This document shows positions 26,941 to 34,060 of a stretch of DNA of 64,000 bases, piece by piece. Both the position numbers and the translations under genes were made by a program. This stretch comes from Arthrobacter sp. Y-9. GTDB lineage: Bacteria > Actinomycetota > Actinomycetes > Actinomycetales > Micrococcaceae. Location: NCBI RefSeq assembly GCF_029690065.1, contig NZ_CP121463.1, forward strand, positions 372,001 through 436,000. The letters run 5' to 3'. The notes under the pieces were generated by a model. That model did no database searches. It was given only the letters and a program-made list of their open reading frames with translations, and had not been told where the DNA came from. Position 1 is the first letter of the stretch; each line of letters begins with the position of its first letter.

Positions 26941-28164
26941 ATGGGATTTCCTGCGTTGTCGCTGGTGGTGCTCGTGGCCCTGCTCGGCCCGCTCCTCGCG
27001 CTGCCCCGGAAATGGCATCTGCCCCTCGTGCTCGGGGAGCTCGTGGCCGGCCTGGTGATCGGGCGGACGGGCTTCGGGCTGGTCGACGCCTCGGATGAGA
27101 CCTTCACGTTCCTCGCGGATCTGGGATTCGCGCTCATCATGTTCGTGGCCGGCACGCATGTCCCGGTCCGGGACGCCCGGATCCGCAGCGCTCTGGGCCG
27201 GGGCGCCATCCGTTTCGGGGTGACGGTGGTGGTGTCGGTGCTCCTGGGGCTCGGCATCGCCGCGCTTTTCGGACTCGCCCACGCCCCGCTGTACGCCGTT
27301 CTGCTGGCCTCGAGTTCGGCGGCGCTGGTCCTGCCGATCGTGGACGGACTGCGGCTCGGAGGTCCCCAGGTGCTCCAGACGATCGCGGCCGTCGCCCTCG
27401 CGGACACGGCGGCCATCGTGGCGCTGCCGCTGGCCATCGACCCGGCTCACGCACCACGCGCGGCGCTGGGCGCGCTCGCGGTGGGGGCGTGCGCCGTCGT
27501 GCTGTTCTTCGTCCTGCGGCAGGGGGAGCGGAGCGGGATCCGGCGCCGCATCCACACGGTGTCCGAGGACCGGCTGTTCGCGGTCGAGCTGAGGGTGCAG
27601 CTGGCGGTGCTGTTCGCCCTCGCGGCCCTCGCCACGCTGACGCACGTCTCGATCATGCTCGCCGGGTTCAGTTTCGGCCTGGCGGTGTCCGCGGTGGGGG
27701 AGCCGCGGCGGCTGGCGCGGCAGCTCTTCGCGATCACCGAAGGATTCCTGGGCCCGCTGTTCTTCGTGTGGCTCGGGGCGTCGCTCAACATGCGGGAGCT
27801 GGCGGTGAATCCGGCGATGATCGGGCTGGGCGTCGCACTGGGCCTCGGGGCGGTCCTGAGCCATGCGGTCAGGCGGTTCCTCGGTGCGCCGCTGCCGCTC
27901 GCCGTCCTGGCCTGCGCGCAGCTCGGGGTTCCCGTGGCCGCCGCGACCATCGGCACGCAGAACCACCTGCTCGCGCCCGGAGAGGCGAGTGCCCTGATCC
28001 TCGGGGCGCTCCTGACCATTGCCGCCACGACGGTGTCCGGGGCGTTCGCGGCGAGGAACTTCACGGTGGCGGAGGACGACGCGAGCCGCCCCGCCACCAC
28101 GTCGCCGTCGTCGCCACCGCAGGCGGGTGACGTCCCACCGCCGACGGGTGACGTCAGCCCTTGA
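26941..28164 (+). CDS. Cation:proton antiporter (CPA2/KefB-like)
   Basis: 407-residue membrane protein of the monovalent cation:proton antiporter family. The first helices and the family glutamate/glycine pattern are visible in LGELVAGLVIGRTGFGLV and LADLGFALIMFVAGTHV; later conserved parts are ALADTAAIVALPLA and GFLGPLFFVWLGASLNMREL. It ends at the membrane domain plus a proline/serine-rich tail; the regulatory TrkA-N domain of KefB/KefC is missing, as in many short family members. Its stop overlaps the end of convergent hutG by 11 bases. Confidence 0.85.
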   Translation: MGFPALSLVVLVALLGPLLALPRKWHLPLVLGELVAGLVIGRTGFGLVDASDETFTFLADLGFALIMFVAGTHVPVRDARIRSALGRGAIRFGVTVVVSVLLGLGIAALFGLAHAPLYAVLLASSSAALVLPIVDGLRLGGPQVLQTIAAVALADTAAIVALPLAIDPAHAPRAALGALAVGACAVVLFFVLRQGERSGIRRRIHTVSEDRLFAVELRVQLAVLFALAALATLTHVSIMLAGFSFGLAVSAVGEPRRLARQLFAITEGFLGPLFFVWLGASLNMRELAVNPAMIGLGVALGLGAVLSHAVRRFLGAPLPLAVLACAQLGVPVAAATIGTQNHLLAPGEASALILGALLTIAATTVSGAFAARNFTVAEDDASRPATTSPSSPPQAGDVPPPTGDVSP

Positions 28165-29143
28165 GCGCGGCGCCCAGGATGGTGTCGAGGAGGCGTGCGG
28201 CGACCTTCGCGGTGCGGCCGTCGATGTCGAAACCGGGGTTCAGCTCGGCGACGTCCACATGCAGGAGCTTCCCGCTCGCCGCGACCTGACGGCAGACGGC
28301 GTTGATGATCTCCAGCGGCACCCCGTAGGCGGCGGGGGCGCTGACTCCGGGCGCGACGGCGGCGGGCAGCACGTCCAGGTCGATCGTCAGATAGACGACG
28401 TCCAGGCCGTCCACGAACTCACGGACGAAAGCCTCCGCCGCCTCCCGTGAGCAGTCCTCGTCGAGGAGGTACGTCACGCCGAGACTCTCGGCTTCGTCGA
28501 AGAGCACGCGGGTGTTGTTCGGCCGGCTGATGCCCAGCACGGCGTAGTGCAGTTCCCGGCCCAGGGCCTTCTCCTCGTGGGCCATCTGCAGGAACGGGGT
28601 GCCGGAGCTGGGGTTCTCCTCATCCCGGAGGTCGAAGTGCGCGTCCAGGTTCAGCACGCCCCAGCGCGCACCGCCGGTGACCTTCGCGCTCCCGGCGACG
28701 CCCCGGTAGCTGGCGTACGCGATCTCATGGCCACCGCCGAGGCCGACCGTCAGCGCGCCGTCGTCGATCAGCTGCGCGACCGCGGCGCCGAACCGCGCCT
28801 GCCCGTCCTCCAGCCGGTCGCCCTCCACGCGGACATCCCCGGCGTCGGCGAGCACGCGCTCGTCGTGCACGGCGAGCGGACCGAGCGCGGCGCGGATCGC
28901 GGCGGCCCCCGCGGCGGCTCCGACGCGGCCCTTGTTGCGGGCCACCCCGGCGTCACTCGCGAACCCGACGACGACGGCGGGTCGCCCCGTGCTCGCCGCC
29001 TCGCCGACCGCGGTGCCGGCCTCAGCCGTGGCGGACAGGGCCTGCACGCGCTGCCAATGGCGGGCGTGCTCGGGGCCGTCGCCATCGTGGCGGCCGGTCC
29101 AGGGCTGGGGCGGGACGTCGATGGAGGGTGCGCGCAGGGTCAT
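28154..29143 (-). CDS. hutG: Formimidoylglutamase (arginase/agmatinase family)
   Basis: Hydrolyses N-formimidoyl-L-glutamate to glutamate and formamide, the last step of one histidine pathway. About 329 residues. Manganese ligands of the ureohydrolase fold are visible in GGGHEIAYASY (His), NLDAHFDLRDEE (Asp-x-His-x-x-x-Arg) and LTIDLDVLPAAVAPGVSAP (Asp-x-Asp). The GVARNKGRVGAAAG block near residue 70 is typical of HutG. Assignment fits the hutUH genes nearby, but it is on the opposite strand, and no hutI is in the window. The ATG at 29143 has GGTGG upstream; a hut-type dyad lies 54 bases before it. Confidence 0.88.
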   Translation of the reverse strand: MTLRAPSIDVPPQPWTGRHDGDGPEHARHWQRVQALSATAEAGTAVGEAASTGRPAVVVGFASDAGVARNKGRVGAAAGAAAIRAALGPLAVHDERVLADAGDVRVEGDRLEDGQARFGAAVAQLIDDGALTVGLGGGHEIAYASYRGVAGSAKVTGGARWGVLNLDAHFDLRDEENPSSGTPFLQMAHEEKALGRELHYAVLGISRPNNTRVLFDEAESLGVTYLLDEDCSREAAEAFVREFVDGLDVVYLTIDLDVLPAAVAPGVSAPAAYGVPLEIINAVCRQVAASGKLLHVDVAELNPGFDIDGRTAKVAARLLDTILGAALKG

Positions 29144-29196
29144 GGTTCCATTCCACCTGTTTCGGGCCCGGAAGCCGAGAGGGTCCCGGCGGAGCC

Positions 29197-29214
29197 TGTC
29201 CGGGGTCCCGGACA
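29197..29214. promoter_or_regulatory. Putative hut operator 2 (upstream of hutG)
   Basis: TGTCCGG-GGTC-CCGGACA, the same 7-4-7 dyad as at 20624-20641 before hutU, differing only in the spacer. Distance to the hutG start codon is 53 bases. No other copy was noticed in the window by eye. Confidence 0.65.
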
Positions 29215-29263
29215 AGGGGTGTGCCGGACGCGGGTGCCGGGCCCTGCGCCGCCCCCTCACCAC

Positions 29264-29322
29264 TTGCGTGCTCAGTAGGTGCGGGTGTTCCGGCCGTGAA
29301 CCCGCACCTACTGAGCACGCAA
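29264..29322. repeat. Intergenic palindrome B1
   Basis: Perfect 23-bp stem, arms TTGCGTGCTCAGTAGGTGC plus GGGT (29264-29286) and their complement (29300-29322), loop of 13. It lies between hutG's promoter region and the end of the GntR gene. Related to B2 at 30677-30735. Confidence 0.85.
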
Positions 29323-29337
29323 ACCGTGAAGGGCGTC

Positions 29338-29691
29338 TCAGCGGTGCCGGGCCCGCAGCAGGGCGATCAGCTCGTTGAGGCCCAGCCCGGACTTCCGGCC
29401 GGCCTGGAGAAACGCATCCGCGGCGCGGTTCAGCCCGTCGTCGACGACCCGGTCCCGCGGCGCGACCCGGGTGCCCTGGCCACGCATCGTCACGATCATG
29501 CCCGCGGCCTCGAGGGCGGCGTAGCTGCGGGCCACGGTGCCGGGGGAGAGGGCCAGGTCGGAGGCGAGCTGCCGGATCGGAGGCAGGCGCTCGCCGACGG
29601 GCAGCGCCCCGAGCATGATCTGGGCCGCGATCTGCTCCCGGAGCTGCTCGAAGACGGGGAGGGGACTCGTGACATCGATGGTGATGAGCAT
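29338..29691 (-). CDS. GntR family regulator, YtrA subfamily
   Basis: Short regulator of 117 residues, the usual YtrA length: an N-terminal winged helix (PLPVFEQLREQIAAQIMLGA, LPVGERLPPIRQLASDLALS, PGTVARSYAALEAAGMI) and only a short C-terminal dimerisation tail. YtrA-type genes are typically co-transcribed with membrane or ABC transporter genes and repress their own operon. Here the start codon directly abuts the stop of the upstream membrane-protein gene, so the two form one unit read from the promoter near 30590-30640. Confidence 0.9.
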   Translation of the reverse strand: MLITIDVTSPLPVFEQLREQIAAQIMLGALPVGERLPPIRQLASDLALSPGTVARSYAALEAAGMIVTMRGQGTRVAPRDRVVDDGLNRAADAFLQAGRKSGLGLNELIALLRARHR

Positions 29692-30576
29692 TCAGCGCTC
29701 CCGGCTCGCGGGGATCGGCGCTGCGAAATCCCGGCCGTCCAGCATGCCCCGGAACCGGAACACGCGGACGACGGCGCGGATGAACAGCACGACCGCCCAG
29801 ACGCCGAGGGCCAGGCCCGCCCCACGGATGGCGGCCTGAACGATGAAAAGAGGGACGGGATCCTGGCTGAGCGATGCCAGCGGGGTGAAGGCCGTGGCGA
29901 ACCCGAACACCATGCCCGCCATCCCGCACAAGAGCGCGATCTCCACCGTGGAGAGCAGCACTTCGGCAAGGGAGGTGCGCCAGCGGGCGTCCCGCGCGGG
30001 GTCGGTCGTGATCGCCGGAAGGAGCCTGACCCGCCGCAGCGCCACCCAGATCCCGAGCGCGAGCACAGGCACGGTCAGGAGGAACGGAACGCCGTAGAAC
30101 CAGCCGGGATAGGGACTCGCCGTGGCACTCTGGTCGGCGCTGTGCACGCTGAACGCGCGGTGGAAACCGGAATCGTCCGGGCTGGACGTGAGCCCTCCGA
30201 TCAGCACGAGCACCACGACGCCGGCGGTCAGGAGCGCGAGTTTCCTCCGGGAGGAGCGGGAGAGATAGCTCCCGACAGTGCGGGTGGTGAGGTTCGCCGA
30301 GCGCACAGGCTGGATGGTGGGACGGCTCCCGTTACTGGCGATGCCGAAGACCACGAGGGCGATCGCGAGTCCCGCGCCGGGAGCGATGAAGAGGGGAAGC
30401 CCGAGCCATTCGGGGTGCTGGTTGTGGAATTCGAAGCCGGACGCCAGGATCAGAAGGAACTCGCCGAGCATGATCGTGAGCCGGCCGTACGTGGGACTCA
30501 GCGGGCTGGAGCGCAGTTGAAAGCTGCCGCTGAAGGACATTAGCAGGACCGCTCCGATGGCCAGAATCGCTGGCAT
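29692..30576 (-). CDS. Multi-pass membrane protein of unknown function
   Basis: 294 residues with about seven hydrophobic segments (approximately 1-18, 32-48, 60-80, 112-130, 158-178, 205-230, 245-268). No family recognised. Start ATG at 30576 has AAGGGGGAT nine bases upstream, an excellent ribosome binding site. It is the first gene of a two-gene operon with a YtrA-type regulator, so the protein is probably induced by whatever inactivates that regulator (in other bacteria, often wall-active or membrane-active compounds). Confidence 0.75.
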   Translation of the reverse strand: MPAILAIGAVLLMSFSGSFQLRSSPLSPTYGRLTIMLGEFLLILASGFEFHNQHPEWLGLPLFIAPGAGLAIALVVFGIASNGSRPTIQPVRSANLTTRTVGSYLSRSSRRKLALLTAGVVVLVLIGGLTSSPDDSGFHRAFSVHSADQSATASPYPGWFYGVPFLLTVPVLALGIWVALRRVRLLPAITTDPARDARWRTSLAEVLLSTVEIALLCGMAGMVFGFATAFTPLASLSQDPVPLFIVQAAIRGAGLALGVWAVVLFIRAVVRVFRFRGMLDGRDFAAPIPASRER

Positions 30577-30585
30577 GACATCCCC

Positions 30586-30642
30586 CTTGTATCCGCAGGC
30601 TGGTACAAGACCATTGTGGTTGTACCAGTCGGGAGATACAAG
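30586..30642. promoter_or_regulatory. Nested double inverted repeat, probable GntR/YtrA operator
   Basis: Outer arms CTTGTATC (30586-30593) and GATACAAG (30635-30642) enclose inner arms CTGGTACAA (30600-30608) and TTGTACCAG (30620-30628). All four share the TTGTAYC/GRTACAA half-site. The cluster covers the leader and likely promoter of the membrane-protein/GntR operon, consistent with tight autoregulation. Confidence 0.75.
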
Positions 30643-30676
30643 TGCCGTTCCGGCCCGTGCCGCCCTGCCTCACACG

Positions 30677-30735
30677 TTGCGTGCTCAGTAGTTGCGGGTT
30701 CCGCGCCCGAACACCCGCAACAACTGAGCACGCAA
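30677..30735. repeat. Intergenic palindrome B2
   Basis: 23-base arms (30677-30699 and 30713-30735) pair at 22 positions. Same ends as B1 (TTGCGTGCTCAGTAG) but a core G/C pair has changed to T/A in both arms. It lies between the GntR operon promoter and the end of the minus-strand dehydrogenase gene. Confidence 0.85.
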
Positions 30736-30750
30736 CTCAGGTGGACGGCG

Positions 30751-31626
30751 TCAGCGCTCCGCGACGAACCTCCGGCTCACCGCGATGTCCTGGTCGCCCA
30801 GCCCGGATTCCACGATCTCGTCGAACGCCGCGCGCAGGGTCGGCAGGAGGACCGGGCGGGTCCCGGTCGCGTCGGCGATCTCGGCGGCGGAGGCGAGGTC
30901 CTTCACCATGTACTTCGCGACGCCGGAGGGGGAGTCGTCGCCGGTGACGAGCTTTTCGCGGCGGGAGTCGAGCAGTCGCGACCCCGCGTACCCTCCGGCG
31001 AGCAGCCCCCACATCTTGTCGAGGTCGATGCCCGAGCGGTCGGCCAGGACCGTCGCTTCGCCGAGCGCGAGGATCGTCGCGGAGACGACCATCTGATTGC
31101 ACGCCTTGGCGACCTGTCCCGCGCCGAGCGGCCCCAGGTGCACCGGGTTGCCGCAGGGGGCGAGCAGCTCCGTGGCCAGGGTGGCGTCGTCGTCGGCGCC
31201 GCCGAGCATGATCGAGAGCGTGGCGGCCTTCGCGCCGTCCTCGCCGCCGGAGACGGGGCAGTCGACGACGCGGACGCGGCCCTCCGTCTCCGCGCTCAGG
31301 CGCTCGGCGAGGGCCCGGACGCCGGTCGCGGAGCTGGTGGAGCCGATCAGCAGCAGCAATCCGCTGTCCCGGACGCCGGCGAGGAGTCCGTCCTCGCCGG
31401 ACAGGACTTTCTCCAGCTGGGGGAGATCTGGGAGCATGACCAGGAGGGCGTCGACCGAGGCCGCCAGGTCGCGCGGAGTCTCCGCCCACGTGGCGCCGGC
31501 CTCCACGAGGTCCGGCTGGGGGCGACGGGCGGTGATCGTCAGGCTTCCATGGCTGTCGAGCAGGTGCCGGGCCATGGGCGCCCCCATGGCGCCGAGCCCG
31601 ATGATGCCGAGTGTCGTGTGGGTCAT
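30751..31626 (-). CDS. NAD(P)-dependent beta-hydroxyacid dehydrogenase (3-hydroxyisobutyrate/tartronate-semialdehyde reductase family)
   Basis: 291 residues. N-terminal Rossmann motif GLGAMGAPMARHL (residues 10-22), substrate motif in VDCPVSGGEDGAKAATLSIM, and the catalytic lysine in GQVAKACNQM near residue 170. The usual family reactions are reduction of a semialdehyde or oxidation of 3-hydroxyisobutyrate, glycerate or 6-phosphogluconate-like substrates. It is divergent from the 2-hydroxyacid dehydrogenase gene, and the gap holds the same TTGAAC-type operator as the sugar-acid MFS operon. No Shine-Dalgarno is evident before the ATG, so the mRNA may be leaderless. Confidence 0.87.
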   Translation of the reverse strand: MTHTTLGIIGLGAMGAPMARHLLDSHGSLTITARRPQPDLVEAGATWAETPRDLAASVDALLVMLPDLPQLEKVLSGEDGLLAGVRDSGLLLLIGSTSSATGVRALAERLSAETEGRVRVVDCPVSGGEDGAKAATLSIMLGGADDDATLATELLAPCGNPVHLGPLGAGQVAKACNQMVVSATILALGEATVLADRSGIDLDKMWGLLAGGYAGSRLLDSRREKLVTGDDSPSGVAKYMVKDLASAAEIADATGTRPVLLPTLRAAFDEIVESGLGDQDIAVSRRFVAER

Positions 31627-31654
31627 GAGGCCAGCTTAAGGCAAATCCAATATT

Positions 31655-31679
31655 TCGAACAGTGTTCAACTGGTTGAAT
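31655..31679. promoter_or_regulatory. IclR-type operator, copy 1
   Basis: TCGAAC-AGT-GTTCAA-CTGG-TTGAAT: three half-sites spaced 3 and 4 bases. The reverse complement of the site at 33957-33981 has the identical arrangement (TTGAAC-N3-GTTCAA-N4-TTGAAC). It is placed between two divergent dehydrogenase genes, 28 bases before one start and 74 before the other. Confidence 0.75.
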
Positions 31680-31752
31680 TCGCGTTACCCTTGGAGAAGT
31701 TGTGTGCCCCGTCACGGGGCGACGTCCGGACTGCCGCAAAGAAGGGGACACC

Positions 31753-32802
31753 ATGTCTGAGAAAGCCCGCGCCGTCGTCGCGGTCCCGCTCTCCGAAGAG
31801 CACTGCCAGCTGATCGAGCGTCTGGAGCCGCGTCTCGACGTGGTCCGGCAGCACGAGCTGTACCACCCCATGCGCGGCGCGGCCGACTGGTCCGGCGATC
31901 CCGATCACGTCCGCTCCGCCGAGGAGCAGCGCGCCTTCGAGCAGCTGGTCGACTCGGCCGAGTTCCTCTTCGGCATCCCCGATGTCGACGCCGCCGCCCT
32001 GGCGCGCACTGTCGCCGCCAACCCGGACCTCCGCTGGGTCCACACCACCGCGGCCGGCGGCGGCAGTCAGGTCAAGGCGGCCGACCTCCCGTCCGAGGCG
32101 CTCGAGCGGATCACCTTCACGACGTCGGCCGGCGTCCACGGCGGCCCCCTCGCCGAATTCGCGGTGTTCGGCGTCCTCGCGGGCGCCAAGTCGCTGCCCC
32201 GCCTCCAGGCGCAGCAGCGTGACCGCGAGTGGAGCGACCGCTGGGAGATGAAGCAGCTCGACGAGATGACCGTGCTCGTGGTCGGGCTCGGCGGGATCGG
32301 CGCCGAGTGCGCCCGCCGCTTCAAGGCCCTGGGCGCGACCGTCTGGGGGACCACCCGCAGCGGCGAGCCCGTCGAGGGCGTGGACCGTCTCATCCCGGTC
32401 GAGGAGCTGGCGCAGGCCGCGGCCGAGACGGACGCCCTGGTCGTCACCCTCCCCGGCACCGAACAGACGCATCACCTGGTGGGTCACGAGGTCCTGGGGA
32501 ACATCAAGCCGGGCGCGATCGTCAGCAACGTCGGCCGTGGCACGGTCATCGACGAGGAGGCCCTGCTGGCCGCCCTCGACACTGGCCGGGTGTCCTTCGC
32601 GGCCCTGGACGTCTTCGAGGTGGAGCCCCTGCCGGCCGAATCCCCACTGTGGAGCCGCGACGATGTGCTCGTCAGCCCGCACACCGCGGCGCTGAACTCC
32701 AAGGAGGAGGAGCGGATCGCTCGCCTCTTCGCCGAGAACGCCACGCGGCTGCTGGACGGGCGGCCATTGCGTAATGTGGTCAACACCGTGGAGTTCTACT
32801 GA
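31753..32802 (+). CDS. D-isomer-specific 2-hydroxyacid dehydrogenase family protein
   Basis: About 349 residues. The NAD-binding motif VVGLGGIGAECARRFKALGA and the catalytic set (Arg in NVGRGTVIDEEAL, Glu in FEVEPLPAESPLW, His in SPHTAALNSKEEER) are visible. Such enzymes interconvert 2-keto acids and D-2-hydroxyacids (glyoxylate/hydroxypyruvate reductase type). ATG at 31753 with AAGGGG upstream. It precedes the IclR gene by 62 bases on the same strand, so both likely share the promoter with the IclR-type operator. Confidence 0.88.
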   Translation: MSEKARAVVAVPLSEEHCQLIERLEPRLDVVRQHELYHPMRGAADWSGDPDHVRSAEEQRAFEQLVDSAEFLFGIPDVDAAALARTVAANPDLRWVHTTAAGGGSQVKAADLPSEALERITFTTSAGVHGGPLAEFAVFGVLAGAKSLPRLQAQQRDREWSDRWEMKQLDEMTVLVVGLGGIGAECARRFKALGATVWGTTRSGEPVEGVDRLIPVEELAQAAAETDALVVTLPGTEQTHHLVGHEVLGNIKPGAIVSNVGRGTVIDEEALLAALDTGRVSFAALDVFEVEPLPAESPLWSRDDVLVSPHTAALNSKEEERIARLFAENATRLLDGRPLRNVVNTVEFY

Positions 32803-32864
32803 GGGTTCCCGCGGCATCAGCACCCCGACCATCGCGTCCTGACCACCGTTCAAGGGAGACCTCC

Positions 32865-33671
32865 ATGGCCGAACCCGTCGCCGTCGACGTTCCGGACCGC
32901 GTGACGCGCGATCCCGCGCCGGCCGTCACCCGCAGCCTGAAGATCCTGGGCGTGCTCGCCGAGGCCGACGGTCCGCAGACGCTGACGGAGATCGCGACGG
33001 CTCTCGGGCTCGCCAAGTCCTCCACCATGAACCTGTGCCTCGCGCTGGAGGACGGCGGGATGATTCAGCGGGTTCCCGCGGGGTACCAGCTGGGCCGGCG
33101 CAATGCGGAGCTGGGCGGGGCTTTCGCGGCGCAGTTCAACCAGATCCGCGAGTTCTACGCGGTCTGCGAGGCCTCTCCAGTCCTGCGTCACGAGGTGGTG
33201 CAGGTGGCGATGCTGGACGACCACGACGCCCTCTACCTGGCCCGGCACGAGGGCTCCCGGACGGTCCGTTTCGGCACGCCGCTGGGTTCCCGGATCCACG
33301 CGGCCTTCAGTGCCACGGGCAATGCCCTGCTCATGGTCATGGACGACTCCCGCGTGGAGGAGATCATGGCCGATCAGGTGCCGTTCCCGCGCGCTTCCGA
33401 GAACAGCGTCCGGGAGATGCCGGAGCTCCTGGAGAAGCTTGCCGCCGCGCGGGCCCGGGGGTACGCCCTCGATCCGGGCGAGGGCATGCAGGGGCTGTAT
33501 GGTGTCGCGGTGCCGCTCGAGGGCTGGGCTCCGGGTGATCCGCCCCTGGCTCTCGGCGTGGCGATCCAGGAGGCCCGGGCGACCCCGGAGCACATCGAAC
33601 GCGTCGCGGAAGCCCTCCGGGACGCCGCCCGACGGCTGACCAACCCCCTGGGCGCCTCCGCCCGGAAGTAG
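32865..33671 (+). CDS. IclR family transcriptional regulator
   Basis: 268 residues. Winged helix at about 20-75 (RSLKILGVLAEADGPQTLTE, IATALGLAKSSTMNLCLALE) and IclR effector domain (EVVQVAMLDDHDALYLARHE, FSATGNALLMVM, YALDPGEGMQGLYGVAVPL). Located between the two operator copies of the TTGAAC type, it is the best candidate for the regulator of both promoters. The effector is probably an intermediate of the hydroxy-acid or sugar-acid pathway encoded around it. Confidence 0.88.
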   Translation: MAEPVAVDVPDRVTRDPAPAVTRSLKILGVLAEADGPQTLTEIATALGLAKSSTMNLCLALEDGGMIQRVPAGYQLGRRNAELGGAFAAQFNQIREFYAVCEASPVLRHEVVQVAMLDDHDALYLARHEGSRTVRFGTPLGSRIHAAFSATGNALLMVMDDSRVEEIMADQVPFPRASENSVREMPELLEKLAAARARGYALDPGEGMQGLYGVAVPLEGWAPGDPPLALGVAIQEARATPEHIERVAEALRDAARRLTNPLGASARK

Positions 33672-33715
33672 GCGGATCCGCGGATCCGCGACTCGTGGGT
33701 TGCTCGCCGGCCGCT

Positions 33716-33782
33716 GACCTCGCTGTCGAAGGACCGATCTCGCTACCCGGCGTCGCGAGTTCGGCCGTTTCGTAGCGAGGTC
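33716..33782. repeat. Complex inverted repeat G
   Basis: GACCTCGCT (33716-33724) pairs with AGCGAGGTC (33774-33782), and GATCTCGCTAC (33736-33746) pairs with the overlapping GTAGCGAGGTC with one G-T pair. The shared right arm could pick either left arm, giving alternative hairpins. It follows the IclR gene and may be its terminator. Confidence 0.6.
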
Positions 33783-33956
33783 GGCGCATCCGCCGGCGCA
33801 TCCCCGCATCGACCGGCACGACGACGACGGCGCCCCCTCTGCCGCGCCGCTCCCCGCCCTGCCGCCCGCCGTCGTCGTGCTCACCGGCGCTCTGCCGCCG
33901 ACGCGCGCCACCATCCCCTTTTCGAACGCCTCTGTGGCATCCACCACACAATTTCT

Positions 33957-33981
33957 GTTCAAAGTATTGAACCGGGTTCAA
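33957..33981. promoter_or_regulatory. IclR-type operator, copy 2
   Basis: GTTCAA-AGTA-TTGAAC-CGG-GTTCAA: two overlapping perfect palindromes (N4 and N3 spacers) sharing the middle half-site. It lies 80 bases before the MFS operon and matches the operator at 31655-31679 in inverse orientation. Confidence 0.8.
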
Positions 33982-34060
33982 AGGGTTGGTAATCTCGATC
34001 ACAGGCCGCAGCGCATCGACGCGCCGGCAACCACGTTTCAGCCAATCAAAGGAGATGGCA

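Larger units (their letters stand above)
33672..34060. other. Promoter region between IclR gene and sugar-acid operon
   Basis: 389 bases without a gene. It contains a set of inverted repeats built on GAGGTC/GATCTCGCTAC units (33716-33782), a short direct repeat GGCGCATCC (33783-33802), and the IclR-type operator at 33957-33981 shortly before the MFS gene. Confidence 0.6.
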
